Shown piece by piece: positions 53,316 through 64,000 of a stretch of 64,000 bases of DNA (positions within the stretch are counted from its first letter, which is position 1; each line of letters starts with the position of its first letter). Both the position numbers and the translations under genes were made by a program. The notes beneath the pieces are model-generated. The model saw only the letters and a program-made list of their open reading frames with translations, was not told the DNA's origin and ran no database searches. Origin of the DNA: Brugia malayi. Lineage: Eukaryota > Nematoda > Chromadorea > Rhabditida > Onchocercidae. Location of the stretch: contig NW_025062477.1 of NCBI RefSeq assembly GCF_000002995.4, forward strand, positions 4,560,649 through 4,624,648, read 5' to 3'.

Positions 53316-54540
53316 ATGGGTGAAGGAAAGGAAGTGATACAAGTTGGGACGTGTAAATGGTTTAATGTTTTGAAAGGTTATGGTTTTATTACACCTGATG
53401 AAGGTGGTGATGATGTATTTGTCCATCAGGCAAGTGGAGTTTTTTTTATTCAAGTTTTTTTTTTTTTAATTATTTTTAATAAGTGTACTTTTGTAAATTT
53501 CAACCATTTTTATTATTGTTAGCATATTGAAAAACGTTACGAATATAGTTCTAATTGCTTATAATGAAATAGTATACTTAATTCTTTTTTTTTTTTCTGT
53601 TACAGTCTGAATTAAATATGGATGGTTTTCGAAGTTTGGATGCCGGTGAACGTGTTCGTTTTGTGATTCGAAGACGGCCAGAAGGTAACGAGGCAACGGC
53701 TGTTGTAAGTGCAGAACCTGGTGGGAAGCTGAAAGGAAGTTCTATCAGGCCTCTTGGGAAGTATAAGTCGCATGCTATAAGGTCTTGGTTTATATCACCT
53801 TTTTTTCCCATTGTTTAGAAAGTGAATGAACTGATGAAATGTAATGCTTAATTTAATTTACCTTAATTTTACCTTGTTTCCAAGCCATTCCTATGTGTTA
53901 TTATAACGGATATCTGAATGACTAGGTAGTATCATTCGCTTTTATTCTTTACAAGCCTGATAATGCATGCTATTTTATAAGGGCGTTTTTTTCGTCAAAC
54001 GACGTTCTATTAACTGAATTTTTTTATTTCACTTGATGTATATAAGTGGCACTTTCCTTTCAGATTAGATTGACTAGGAAGACCATTGATCCTTGAGAAA
54101 ACAAAAAGTAACAAAAGATTTTTTAACTCAATGAAATGTGTGCAAGATATTATGGAAATGTTTCGGCATCTGTTTTTTTTTCCTTTTTTTTTATGGAAAG
54201 TGTTAGTTTATGTGCTTGCTTATTTCATAGTTGCAGATGTTTTAAATGTGGTCATTACGGGAATCATACAGCAGCGAAATGTAAAACATCGCTTGGAGCT
54301 GAGAAAGCGTGCTATGGATGTCATTCAACCGATCATCTGATTACTGACTGCCCACAAAAAGTAAATTTTAAGAACGGCAACAAAACAAGGAAAAACGAAG
54401 GATATGATAAGAATGAGGAAGAGGCAAAAGTAGAGAGCAATGAACAAGTGCAGTCAAAGATGAAAAAAGAAAAGACTGGTTCGAAGATGAAGGAAATCAC
54501 CAATGACAAAGAGGATGCTAATAGAGACAGTAACTGTTGA
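53316..54540 (+). CDS. lin-28: LIN-28 heterochronic RNA-binding protein
   Basis: Exons 53316-53429, 53606-53781, 54231-54540; about 199 aa. A cold-shock domain (~10-80) is clear: [41 protein letters not shown]. Two CCHC zinc knuckles follow: [15 protein letters not shown] (five residues between the second Cys and His, not four) and [14 protein letters not shown], then a Lys/Glu-rich tail. The cold-shock plus double-knuckle order is specific to LIN-28, which blocks let-7 maturation and times larval development. Intron 1 begins CAG/GCAAGT: the conserved VHQ-SEL junction requires a GC donor. Exon 3 has two possible acceptors six bases apart (before 54231 or 54237), both in frame, giving SCRCF or RCF. 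The N-terminus lacks the long leader I recall for the C. elegans protein; an upstream exon cannot be excluded. Confidence 0.95.
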
Positions 54541-54711
54541 GATTTTAAATCCTTTAATTTTCGAGATTCTTCCAAATTACTTGGCATCGTAGGCTACCAA
54601 AAGGGAAGACTTATCGTTTGTTGCAAATCTCTTATTTCTATTTCTTACTTTTTGGCGCGTGTCATAATAGCATATAAGGGCATTGGTTCGGTTTGTTTCA
54701 GACTAATTGGC

Positions 54712-54759
54712 TTTTTTTTGTTCCAAATATATATGAATATATATTTGGAACAAAAAAAA
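54712..54759. repeat. Perfect 23-bp inverted repeat, 2-base spacer
   Basis: Arms 54712-54734 and 54737-54759 are exact reverse complements: eight T, then GTTCCAAATATATAT, the spacer ga, and the mirror. It would form a near-complete hairpin in RNA or a cruciform in DNA. It lies about 170 bases past the lin-28 stop. Confidence 0.95.
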
Positions 54760-55219
54760 CGAATTTTTTTCTATTACAAAACTACTTTTTGAAAGTTTTT
54801 TTTTTCTTTTTTTTTACATTCGTATTTCTGGTTGTTCTGTTTCGGCTTTTTTAACTCATTATGCTTTAACAGTCTAATATAAGTGCCATTTAGTTAGGAC
54901 CATACAGCTATTTGATGTTATTATTCATGAACTTTAACAGTTCCTCTTAGAAGATATGGGTTTAACGTTGCGGTTAATTACCAGAAACTGAAAAGTCTTA
55001 CATTTTATTTTAAAAAACATCAAGTTTTATATTTTACAAAAAAAATGAGAAAAAATTACAAATAAATTAATACATAGGCAATTGACTAGGTTTATCCTTT
55101 GTTGTTTTATTTGCATTCATAGGCGCCTAAGTGCTAGTTAGTTTTTGTAGTTTTATATTCCATCATAAGCATGTTTTATAATAGCCGAAATCTTCTTCCC
55201 TTTCTCTGTCTTTTCCTCT

Positions 55220-55226
55220 CTACCTC
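55220..55226 (+). promoter_or_regulatory. Candidate let-7 seed match (7mer-m8) in lin-28 3' region
   Basis: CTACCTC pairs with let-7 positions 2-8. It lies in a CT-rich stretch, so chance occurrence is possible. let-7 repression of lin-28 is established in C. elegans; that it acts here is inference. Confidence 0.4.
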
Positions 55227-55445
55227 TCCCTGACTCATCATATTTTTTTCATTACAGTTTTTCTTCGTTATTCCAGCCTTACTAATCCGCGTGTTTCATA
55301 GTGATTGCTGTATACGTTGTTATCGTCATTATTATGATTATTACTCAGGAATTTTTCGTGACCTCACTTCCTTAATCATTATTTTATTTGCTGTTTGATA
55401 CCTCAAAATGTAGCTTTATCATGCTGCATCACTCCTCCGCCATTG

Positions 55446-55452
55446 TACCTCA
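55446..55452 (+). promoter_or_regulatory. Candidate let-7 seed match (7mer-A1) beside palindrome
   Basis: TACCTCA pairs with let-7 positions 2-7 with an A opposite position 1. It overlaps CTCAGG (positions 3-8 of lin-4/miR-125) and abuts the palindrome CAGGTTTAAACCTG at 55451-55464. Further CTCAGG copies are at 55344 and 55474. Confidence 0.45.
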
Positions 55453-56034
55453 GGTTTAAACCTGTTTTATGAACTCAGGCAGACTTATTATTTTATCAGC
55501 TCAGTTGTGATTTTTGCTGTTGATAGTTAAATAAACGGTTTTTATGCTTTTTATTTTAAATGTGATGTTACATGTCCAGGAATAAATCAGTAGTGTTGCG
55601 ATGACTTTTGGTAATATTGGAGAACGTAAACAAACACGCCTGTTAGTTCAGTTAACTGAGTAATCCTTTCTGCAAGTTGTAAGGATTTCCTGATTTGGTG
55701 TGAACTATAGGACTAAAGCTGCAGAATTATTTCATAATATTTATAAAGAAGCAAACTCGAGCAAAAATACATAAATTTTCAAGGTAAACAAAAATCTGAA
55801 CTTCCTGACTTCATACAAATAAGAATGTAAGTAATGAAATGTCATGCTAAGAGCTGCTTTACATGTCGCAAAGCTCGTAAACCTTAACTGTTCAACAAAT
55901 TTGACAAAATTCTGTCAATTCCATGCTCAAGCACAGTGAAGTTTCATTCATAACAATGTAAATATCCATTTTTATTAGTATATAAAATAGTTTCTTTTCC
56001 TTTATTTAATTTTCTGTTGCATGTTATATTTATT

Positions 56035-59000
56035 TCACATAGTAAATCCAAAAATGTTTACTGTAACTTCTCGATCACGACTGTCCAATGATGGAGCTGA
56101 AGCGTACGCAAGCAGATACATACTCGGGTGCCAAGCACACGTAAACGTTTCAGCGTTCACTCGAAGTTCATGTACTCTATAATATACAAATTAAATTTTA
56201 CAACCAAAATTGAAAAAAATTTTCAAAAAAATTAAAAAAAAAAAAAAAAAAAAAAACAATGATGATATAATTTTGAAAATAGAAAAGGAAACCTTGCACC
56301 ATTTTCTGCCCAACAAATATCAATGAAATGATCTTCACTTGCGCAAGCTATCAGTTGACTATCTGTACTGAATGAGATCGATCGTAGAGGGTAGTCCAAT
56401 CTACAATAAACAATGATTAATTAATTTAGCAATCATATTTGATTCTACATTAAAATATGTAATAATTGATATTTGTTAAGGATAACTGAGAGATAAAGAG
56501 GACAGAAAAAGGGACATAGAGGGAGAGAAAAAAGCTTGAAGATGATGAATAACTAATCCTCCTACAATACGAAGTCAAATTATAAGTCATCTTAGAATTT
56601 ATTGTGGAGGCCAAAAATAAGAATAAATGATATTTGAGCTAACAGTTTTCAAAATAAATTTAAACCATTAGAGAAAATACATTGTGCATTCATGATAATT
56701 TAGTAGATAATCAATTATTATACAAACATTATTATATAATTACATAAGATATATTATATTTCAAACTTTTTATTTTTAAAAAACTATACCACTAATTAAT
56801 TATTGAATATCATAAAGAAGAAAGAAAAAATAAGTGGCATCAATTCATTTAATTATAATTTAAAATTTGAAAAATTCCGAGAAAATTTCTGTGCACGTAT
56901 ATATGCATACGAAAATTGCGCAGAAATTCGTCATGTTTCATATATCTTAAACTTAAACATATAACAAAAGAAAAAAAAAACGAACCTCCCCATATTTGAT
57001 TCACAAATTAACTCATTAGCATCCCAAATTGAACAGACTGCATCCGATGCACCAACGGCAAAACGTCGACCATCCGGTGAAACGGCTAAGCAAACGCAAG
57101 CAGCTTGAGCAGGATGTGCTTGCAATGTTCGTCGATGTGTCACATCTGGTGACCTAAAATTTAACAACTAATCAAATATATTAAAAGAAAATCGTTTTTT
57201 TTTTTTTGGCACATTGATTTATATCAAATTTATAAGCAAAAAAAAAAAACTGAAGAAAGATGAAAAATCTATTCATTTTATTTGATCTGACCAATGAAAT
57301 GGAAGAATTAAATTTGAAACTATATCCCAGTATTACTATTACAGATTTACACTAATAAAATGATTAACAGAGTTAATCAATACCATTACTGAACCAATTT
57401 TTATCTATCTTAAGTACTCTCATCTCCTTCCAACAAAAATTGAAATTATTTAATATAATATATCCATCATCCCTAAAAAATGTCCAAAACTTACGAAAAA
57501 ATATTAACTTGTCCACTGCCCATAGCTACAAATAAATATTTTCCAGATGGATCAAATGCAAATTCATTTACTTCTTCCTTTAACGATTCAACTTTGATTG
57601 TTTTCAAATTTCGACTATCAAGAATACTTAAGGAATCTTCCTTGTCACCATATGCCAAATATGTACCACACGGTGACCAAGCTACATTCAAATTCTGCGC
57701 TGTAAATGATGAAAATTATATGCTATGTTATCTGTGCAAGTTTAGAAATTTCGTGTATAGGCCTAAAAAATCTATAATCTCTTTAGATTTTCTACAGAAG
57801 GACAGACCACAAAGGACAAAAAAAATACTAACGAAAGAAAAGTAAATTTCATTTTCAAATAACTCTTAGATGTAGTTAATGGCTATACGACAGTTGTAGA
57901 ATCTTTCCTTGAAATCAAACAAATTTTAGCATTTCGTTTTCTAGAACAAATATATCTGTTGACAATTTCATGTTCTTTTATCTTAATTATGCTAGGCTTA
58001 AAGGTAGAGGGGGAGGGGGGAGGATAAGATGAATAAATATTAGTTAATGGTATTTGCATTTTACCTTTAGTATTTAATCTAGTATGTGTCCGTGGCTGCC
58101 GAATATCCCATAGTCGAACAGATTTATCTGCACTAGCTGAAGCTAACAAGTATGGATTAGAAGGATGAAAAGCAACCTGATCAACCTGTTCATTGTGACC
58201 AAAACCACGAAAAATCGTTTTCTGCAATAAATACATTTTGCTTCATTTTTAACTAAATCTATTGCAAATTTAATTGTATAAAAAATGTGATAAAATATTT
58301 CATCCCTATAATAATGCATGTAATTTATGCATGTAATTAATGTCATGTATTTTACATACTTGACTTACAATTAATATGTATTTAAATTAATATTATATTA
58401 TTTAAAAAATAAATTGAAATAGGTTATTTCATATGAAAATGAGAGAAAAATTACTGGGATAAAAATTACTATACAAATAAGAAATATGACAGTGGCTGAA
58501 ATTAACATAATATTAATGGTATTTTACAATATCATTCGCTGTTTCATTTACATATATACTGCAAATACTAACGATTCGAAATGATGAATCATATGTTATC
58601 ACTGATACACTTTTTTCCGCTCCTGCAGCAAGGCGAGTACCATCACAATTCCATGATACCGTAAGAGGTCGTGGTACCTGCAATCTAGCATTAAAATATT
58701 TGATAATATTCATATTAAAAAATGAAAAAAAAAAAAACAATTAAAATAAGAATTACAAAGTTTGTACATACTTTGTTACAACAGTAATGTTGTGAGTGAA
58801 GATAAGATGAAGAAAAAATTGATATTTGTAAAAAACTTGAATTAATAAACTAATACATAAATGCTGGATATACCTGCATATCATATGTTTTAACTCGGTC
58901 ATTTTTCTTGAAATGTGAAATCGCGTCGTGAAATGTTTGAATTTTTGACGATGAGGATGATGATGCTGATGATGCTGATGATGACGATGATGATAATCCG

Positions 59001-59050
59001 TTTTTCCGTTGTAAAGTTACTGAAGACTGTTCTCGACTTTGTGTACCCAT
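56035..59050 (-). CDS. thoc-3: THOC3 (TEX1), WD40 subunit of THO/TREX complex
   Basis: Exons 58874-59050, 58573-58677, 58065-58221, 57495-57699, 56986-57153, 56293-56400, 56035-56176; 353 aa, close to the human protein as I recall it (351 aa). A Ser-rich N-terminal stretch (residues ~19-36) is coded by a TCA-type repeat. It is followed by a seven-bladed WD40 propeller with repeats such as TVSWNCDGTRLAAGAEKSV, VAFHPSNPYLLASASADKSV, LAVSPDGRRFAVGASDAV and SISFSTDSQLIACASEDHF. The order and the C-terminal AWHPSMYLLAYA followed by SRDREVTVNIFG are those of THOC3. Known role: part of THO, which couples transcription and splicing to mRNA export in the nucleus. The N-terminal Ser run looks like an addition to the family core. 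An AG acceptor (59064-59065) lies 13 bases upstream of the ATG. The gene converges with lin-28. Confidence 0.93.
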
Positions 59051-61103
59051 TTTGTCACACAGACTGTAATGAAATATTTGTAATTCAATTCCATCAAATG
59101 TGATAGTGTAAGATTGAAAATATGTAATCAATCTATAGAGAAACAACAAGAAAAAAAAAGAAAAAGAAAAAAAAATATCGAAGGAATGAATCGAATCAGT
59201 AATTAATCAGTGGTAATTATTAAAAAGAAAAAAAAAAAAAAAAAAAGAAAGAAAGAAAGAAAAAAGGTACTGAATGTAGTAAAAAATAATATTATACAAC
59301 AATTATCTATTTTATATAATAGAAAATAATATAAAAAAAGTTTTATAGCTATTTAACAAATAGACGAAAAAAAATAAAAACAAGTATTAATTTATGAAAA
59401 TCATTCCTTCAAATTTAAAACTGCGTTAAAACTTGTCAAAAATTTAAGTCCTAATAAAACGAAACATTCAAATAAAATTGAAAATAGAAATAAAAACTCA
59501 GAAAATGCATAGAAAAATGAAATAAAAAAAAGAAGAGAGTGGCGAATAAAGTAATATGAAAATATGAGAAAATCAGAATTTATTTAAAATTCAATCATCA
59601 TATTGTAATCTCATTTTCCGGAATAACAATTCAAGTATCATGTAAATATAATTTTAACATTGCGAAAAAAAATGGAATTTGTATTACTTAATTTAATACT
59701 ATCAACTACTAAAACTTTAGTTATTAATTGGTGTCATAAAAAAAACATTTCAGCATGAAATTCCTACTATCGCATAATGAAATCAAACGATATAATTGGA
59801 TAATAAATTATATTATATATTATAATAATTTTTGTAATAATGATGATAATAATATTATTATTATAATAGTAATAAATAATGATAATATTATATATAATAA
59901 ATTAAACTATCATATAAATGTGATTTTATCATTCTTATTACAAATTGTGAGAAATTATTTTTAAAAAATGATAAGAATTCTGCTTATTTTCCTTTTTTTT
60001 TCTACTTAAAAAAATAATAAGGAAAGAAAGAGAAAGGAGTTTATAAGAGAATAAATAAGAGAGAAATAGATGACGCATATGTATGCAAACACATCGTTAT
60101 CAGTATTCATTCAATCATAACCTAATCAGTGAAACAACTGACTAGTTTGTTCCTTTTAATAGCCATTTGTTTAGTAATATTATATCAATAAATTTTAACT
60201 CAATTACGAATTAGGAATAAATTTTGAAACAAATTTCTTATAAACAAAACTTTGATTTAATTATGAATTTGAAGAGATGATTTCAATTTGTAGATGTTCA
60301 ATAAAATGTTAGAGCAGACGAAATATGAAATTAAAAAAAAAACCTATTGTATCGAGTAATTTTAATTCAAATTAACTCAATTAGCTAATTAATTAATTGT
60401 TTGTAGATTTTTTTTTACCATTTATTTATTTTCTCTCCTGTGATGTAAAAAATTATTTACATAATTTGTTATAACATAACTTGGTAAAAATTTTCATCCT
60501 ATAATTCTTAATTTGAATAATATATCAATTCCGAATAATCAATAGCTTTTATACAGAATATAATCAGAAGATAAGGAAGAAATATAGAAATACTAAATCA
60601 ATCATCTCCTATTCCTTTGTAAAATTTTAGTTGAGAAATTTGAAGTATTAGAAATCTTTCAAAGTCTAATCTTAAATAAATGTAATTAATGAGCTCAGTG
60701 AATATGAAATATTTGTAATGATAAAATTAAAGAAGAAATGCATAAAAATAACATTTTTTCTCTTTTGCTCTTTTCTCTTTTTTCTTGTCGATTAAAAAAT
60801 AATTTATTATTGAAACAAATTACTTACGATTATTTCATTCATAATCTTAATCAGATAAAAGATAATATTAACAAATATATATATTAATATATTTGTGTAT
60901 CTCTATATGTATGGTGCATTTTTTGTTTTTGATTCAAATTAAAATTTCGGTTTAACAAAAAAAAAAAAAATTCGACGGACAAATTTTATTAGAAATTTAT
61001 CATTTCAATTATGTTCCGCAACTTATCTATCAAGCAACTTCACTATTAAAATGAAATTTGAATTTGTGATGAAAATTTAGATTAAAAAAAAAGCACATCA
61101 GTG
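59051..61103. other. Divergent intergenic region, THOC3 and copper transporter
   Basis: About 2 kb AT-rich with poly-A tracts and AT dinucleotide-like stretches. The frame at 59755-59964 (+) is low-complexity Asn/Ile and not a gene. It should hold the promoters of both flanking genes. Confidence 0.55.
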
Positions 61104-62408
61104 ATGTGGTCATGGTTTCATTTCACTACCAACGATATACTATTATTTCAATCATGGAAAATCGATACTACGTGGAGTAAGTAAATATGAAAAATTATTA
61201 CGTATGGATCAAATCTATCATGAATATGTAATTCATATTATTAATTATAATTATATTTATAAAGATAACGTCCGAGGATTTTTAATTCAAATTCAAATAT
61301 GAAAACTTCTAGAAATAGAATCATCATTTCGAGTAATAGAAATATGTTTTGGATGACTTTTCGACAAACTACCAACTTTTCCAAAAAGTAGAATCATAAG
61401 CAGATATTACTTAACGTGAAACAAGTAATTTTTACGAACGTGAAACAAGTAATCTTTACACTCTTTTGCATTGTACGTGTTCGTGCGTTCAATTCTCAAA
61501 TCTAATATTCATTTTGTCGATTTGAATAACACTATTCACCGTGTGGAAACACGTCATTCAAACAAAATCTAATTATAAATCAAATCGATAATAATGGATA
61601 ACATAGAAAAATTGAACATTGAATCAATTTTTTAATATTAAAATAATAAATATTAAACTTGGATAAATTTTTGGTAAGCTATAAAGTTTTTAAAATTTTA
61701 AACAAAATTAAAAATATGCCCATATCAGAAATGATCATCAGTTGTATTGGAATTTATCTTCTTGGCATATTCTTTGAAGCAATCAAATTGGCACGTAAAA
61801 AATTCACCTTAACATTTTCGAAATCATCATTAACAACAAATCATAAAACGTAAGTTAAACCTATTTATTCATATGTAACAAACATTTCAATGTATGCAAA
61901 GCATTTTCTAAGTGAATAATATTATTAACTTTTTTATATTATATCATTTTTAATTATATAATGAATTTTTCTCATATACTATCGTTTTTATGATAATATT
62001 ACATTACTACGATATTTCCATGATAACTAATTATATCATTATAATATAAATTGTGTGTATATTCCTATTGTAGATACAGTACTGATTCTAATGCCGAGTT
62101 TATCACACATAGTACTATTCGATATCATTTAACTAAGCTTAATTATAATTTATATAGAAGACCATTTAAAAGAATCATTACAAAAGTAAAAATATCAGAA
62201 TTTTAACTTTTCTGCTTTTTTAAAATTAAATTTTCATTTCAGATTTACGAAGATTGCCTTTATTCAGATACTTCAAGTAATCTTATTTGTGATACAACTT
62301 ATCATTAATTATCTACTCATGCTCATATTCATGTCGTATTCTGTTTGGTTTGGTGCAGCTGTTCTTCTGGGCATTACTACTGGATTTTGCATCTTTACAC
62401 ACAATTAA
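61104..62408 (+). CDS. Ctr-family (SLC31) copper transporter, short N-terminus
   Basis: Exons 61104-61176, 61729-61849, 62074-62185, 62268-62408; 148 aa. The N-terminus MWSWFHF plus TNDILLFQSW matches the pre-TM1 region of Ctr proteins. TM1 is IISCIGIYLLGIFFEA. A cytosolic loop of about 50 residues follows. TM2 carries the M-x-x-x-M copper motif (M120, M124) and TM3 the packing motif G-x-x-x-G (G137, G141). These residues line the trimeric Cu(I) pore in the family. The usual Met/His-rich extracellular leader is almost absent: an in-frame stop at 61083 and an AG at 61100-61101 make ATG 61104 the start. The tail ends FTHN without the Cys/His motif of Ctr1. The exon 4 acceptor at 62267 was chosen because it keeps frame and restores ILQV before TM2. 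Confidence 0.88.
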
Positions 62409-64000
62409 TTAGTAAAATGATTATTAAATTAAAATTTATCTTAATACCATTATCGTACATTGTGTCTGACCTATTTGCTTACAACAAAAAATTATGTCCA
62501 TCCCTTCATGTATTCTCCACTAATAACAGTCATTTGCTCATGCTAATATTCATGTTATTAATAATAGTAGTAATAATAATAATAACAATAACAATAAAAA
62601 TGATAATAGTTAATTAAAACAATAGTAAACAGTAATAATAATAACATAGTTAATAATTAAAATAGCATGAAGATATTTAAAAGGTGTAATAAAGCAAAAA
62701 TGAAAATATATATGACTCAAGAAAATACGGTTTCAAATTTAACCAAACTCTATGTTCAATAAGATTTAAGATTTTAAAGTTATCAAACAAGGAAAGAAAA
62801 GGAAAATAAACGTCCAATGATAAAAAAATATTAATAAACAGCTACCTGGTGACATTTCAAAATTTATTTTGTTCATAATTAAATCACATGTGTAAACTGC
62901 ATGCGTCTTTTTATTATTGCATTAATTGTTGTTAATGTTTTTGTTTCTGTTTTGCTTATTTTTTTTCTAATTTGAATAATTGTTTTCATTTCTTTTTCTT
63001 CCTTCAATCTTCTATTCTTACACTTCTCTTTCTCTTATTCTATGGTAAATTTTTTAAGTAAAAGTTATCAATTTTTAAACTGTTTATCTAACAACGTGAT
63101 TTTACTCGTAATTAATCATTGATATACCAATATTTATTGAGGTATTCAGGAAAGAAGATATAATCATTTAATTTGACCAATCTCGAGTGTATAAGTTGTT
63201 TGAGTGACCAAATTTTCACACAATATTAACAAATAACTGAAAAAAATGATGAGAAAAAGGAAGAATTTTATAAAGTGAAATAATGATTAATAAAAAATTA
63301 ATTATCTCTTACGACGCTAATAATTCATACTTCCATTACTGATAAAGTTTCATTGTTAACCTGTAATAATGAATGAATTCCAATGTTTAACAACACAGAA
63401 TTAGGATAACTAATTAAAGAAAAATTTCCACTTTGTTAAATATTTTACAATTTCTTCAAAAATTTCATAGTTGTAATTTTATAATTTTCAATCGATAAGA
63501 ATGTTTGCATGCATCAAAAGAATGGAATTTTTGCGTCAAATAATTTTTTGAAGTATATCTACTTCGATACTTCTACTTCCTTCCTCCTTCTCTCTCTCCC
63601 TCTCTCCATAAGCTAATTAATTAACCAATTAATAGACCAACTAACCAACAAATCGATCAAAGCTTTATCAAAGTATTTGTTAAGCAAAAACTGAATCAAT
63701 CAAATTATTATATGATAACAACTATCATATCACTTACCTATGGTAATCATTTAATCTCTAATAGCAAAATCCTCTCTGCTCAATTACTTCAATTTTTTAC
63801 TTTCCTCATTTGCTAACTTAAAAGAAACGTTTTACATCTGTGTTAATACGATAAGAGTCAAGAATTTAACTGTGTGCATCAAGCGTCAAGAATTACGCGA
63901 TCAAAAGTAGACGTCAACTGAATTTTGCATTTTTAAAAAAAGAAAAAAGGAATTTTGAAGTTCGACACTTTTTCTTTATAAAATTTTTCTCTTCTATGCA
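62409..64000. other. 3' flank of the copper transporter and non-coding end
   Basis: AATAAA at 62688-62693 may end the transporter transcript. The rest is AT-rich with short CT-rich patches (around 63580-63610). No gene is seen to the window end. Confidence 0.55.

Larger units (their letters stand above)
54541..56034. other. lin-28 3' flank / probable 3'UTR and convergent spacer
   Basis: No gene is seen. The lin-28 3'UTR probably reaches AATAAA at 55530-55535 or 55581-55586, about 1 kb past the stop. Inside it lie a perfect 23-bp inverted repeat, two let-7 seed matches and a 14-bp palindrome (55451-55464). THOC3 ends from the opposite side at 56035. Confidence 0.55.

Noticed and set aside
59755..59964. 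69-codon Asn/Ile-rich plus-strand frame
   Set aside because: Low-complexity AT sequence with no family match.

Overview
The window is nuclear DNA from a nematode, most likely a filarial or other spirurid worm. It is very AT-rich. Its protein genes are cut into many small exons by AT-rich introns with TTTCAG-type acceptors. Most start codons have an AG acceptor a few bases upstream, as expected for spliced-leader trans-splicing. The gene content is animal and nematode-like (LIN-28, CC2D2A/MKS-6, a cuticlin-type ZP protein). I see no bacterial, viral or transposase genes, no CRISPR array and no convincing tRNA or rRNA. All gene models below were joined by hand from the sequence, and every listed exon set keeps frame.

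Layout: (1) 1-3462, non-coding, simple-repeat-rich. (2) 3463-17817 (+), a 13-exon ZP-domain membrane protein with a 7.2-kb first intron. (3) 19300-29828 (-), three consecutive OXA1-family mitochondrial inner-membrane insertase genes, an intron-containing tandem triplication. (4) 31727-42488 (-), CC2D2A/MKS-6, a ciliary transition-zone protein in 24 exons. (5) 43.9-44.6 kb, two tandem-repeat arrays, one with higher-order structure. (6) 45113-51212 (-), a furin/kexin-type proprotein convertase in 16 exons. (7) 53316-54540 (+), lin-28, with a probable long 3'UTR carrying let-7 seed matches and a perfect inverted repeat. (8) 56035-59050 (-), THOC3, the WD40 subunit of the THO/TREX mRNA-export complex. 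(9) 61104-62408 (+), a small Ctr-family copper transporter.

The genes do not form one pathway. Three links can be suggested. The ZP protein carries an R-K-R-R site of the kind cut by proprotein convertases, and such an enzyme is encoded about 30 kb away. The three OXA1 paralogues stand head-to-tail and keep the same intron phases but differ in their C-terminal tails. The lin-28 3' region has candidate sites for the let-7/lin-4 heterochronic microRNAs. I found no clearly new system. The items most worth checking are the OXA1 triplication, the tandem repeats built on 5' splice sites in mks-6, the higher-order minisatellite, and the lin-28 GC-AG intron and 3'UTR structures.
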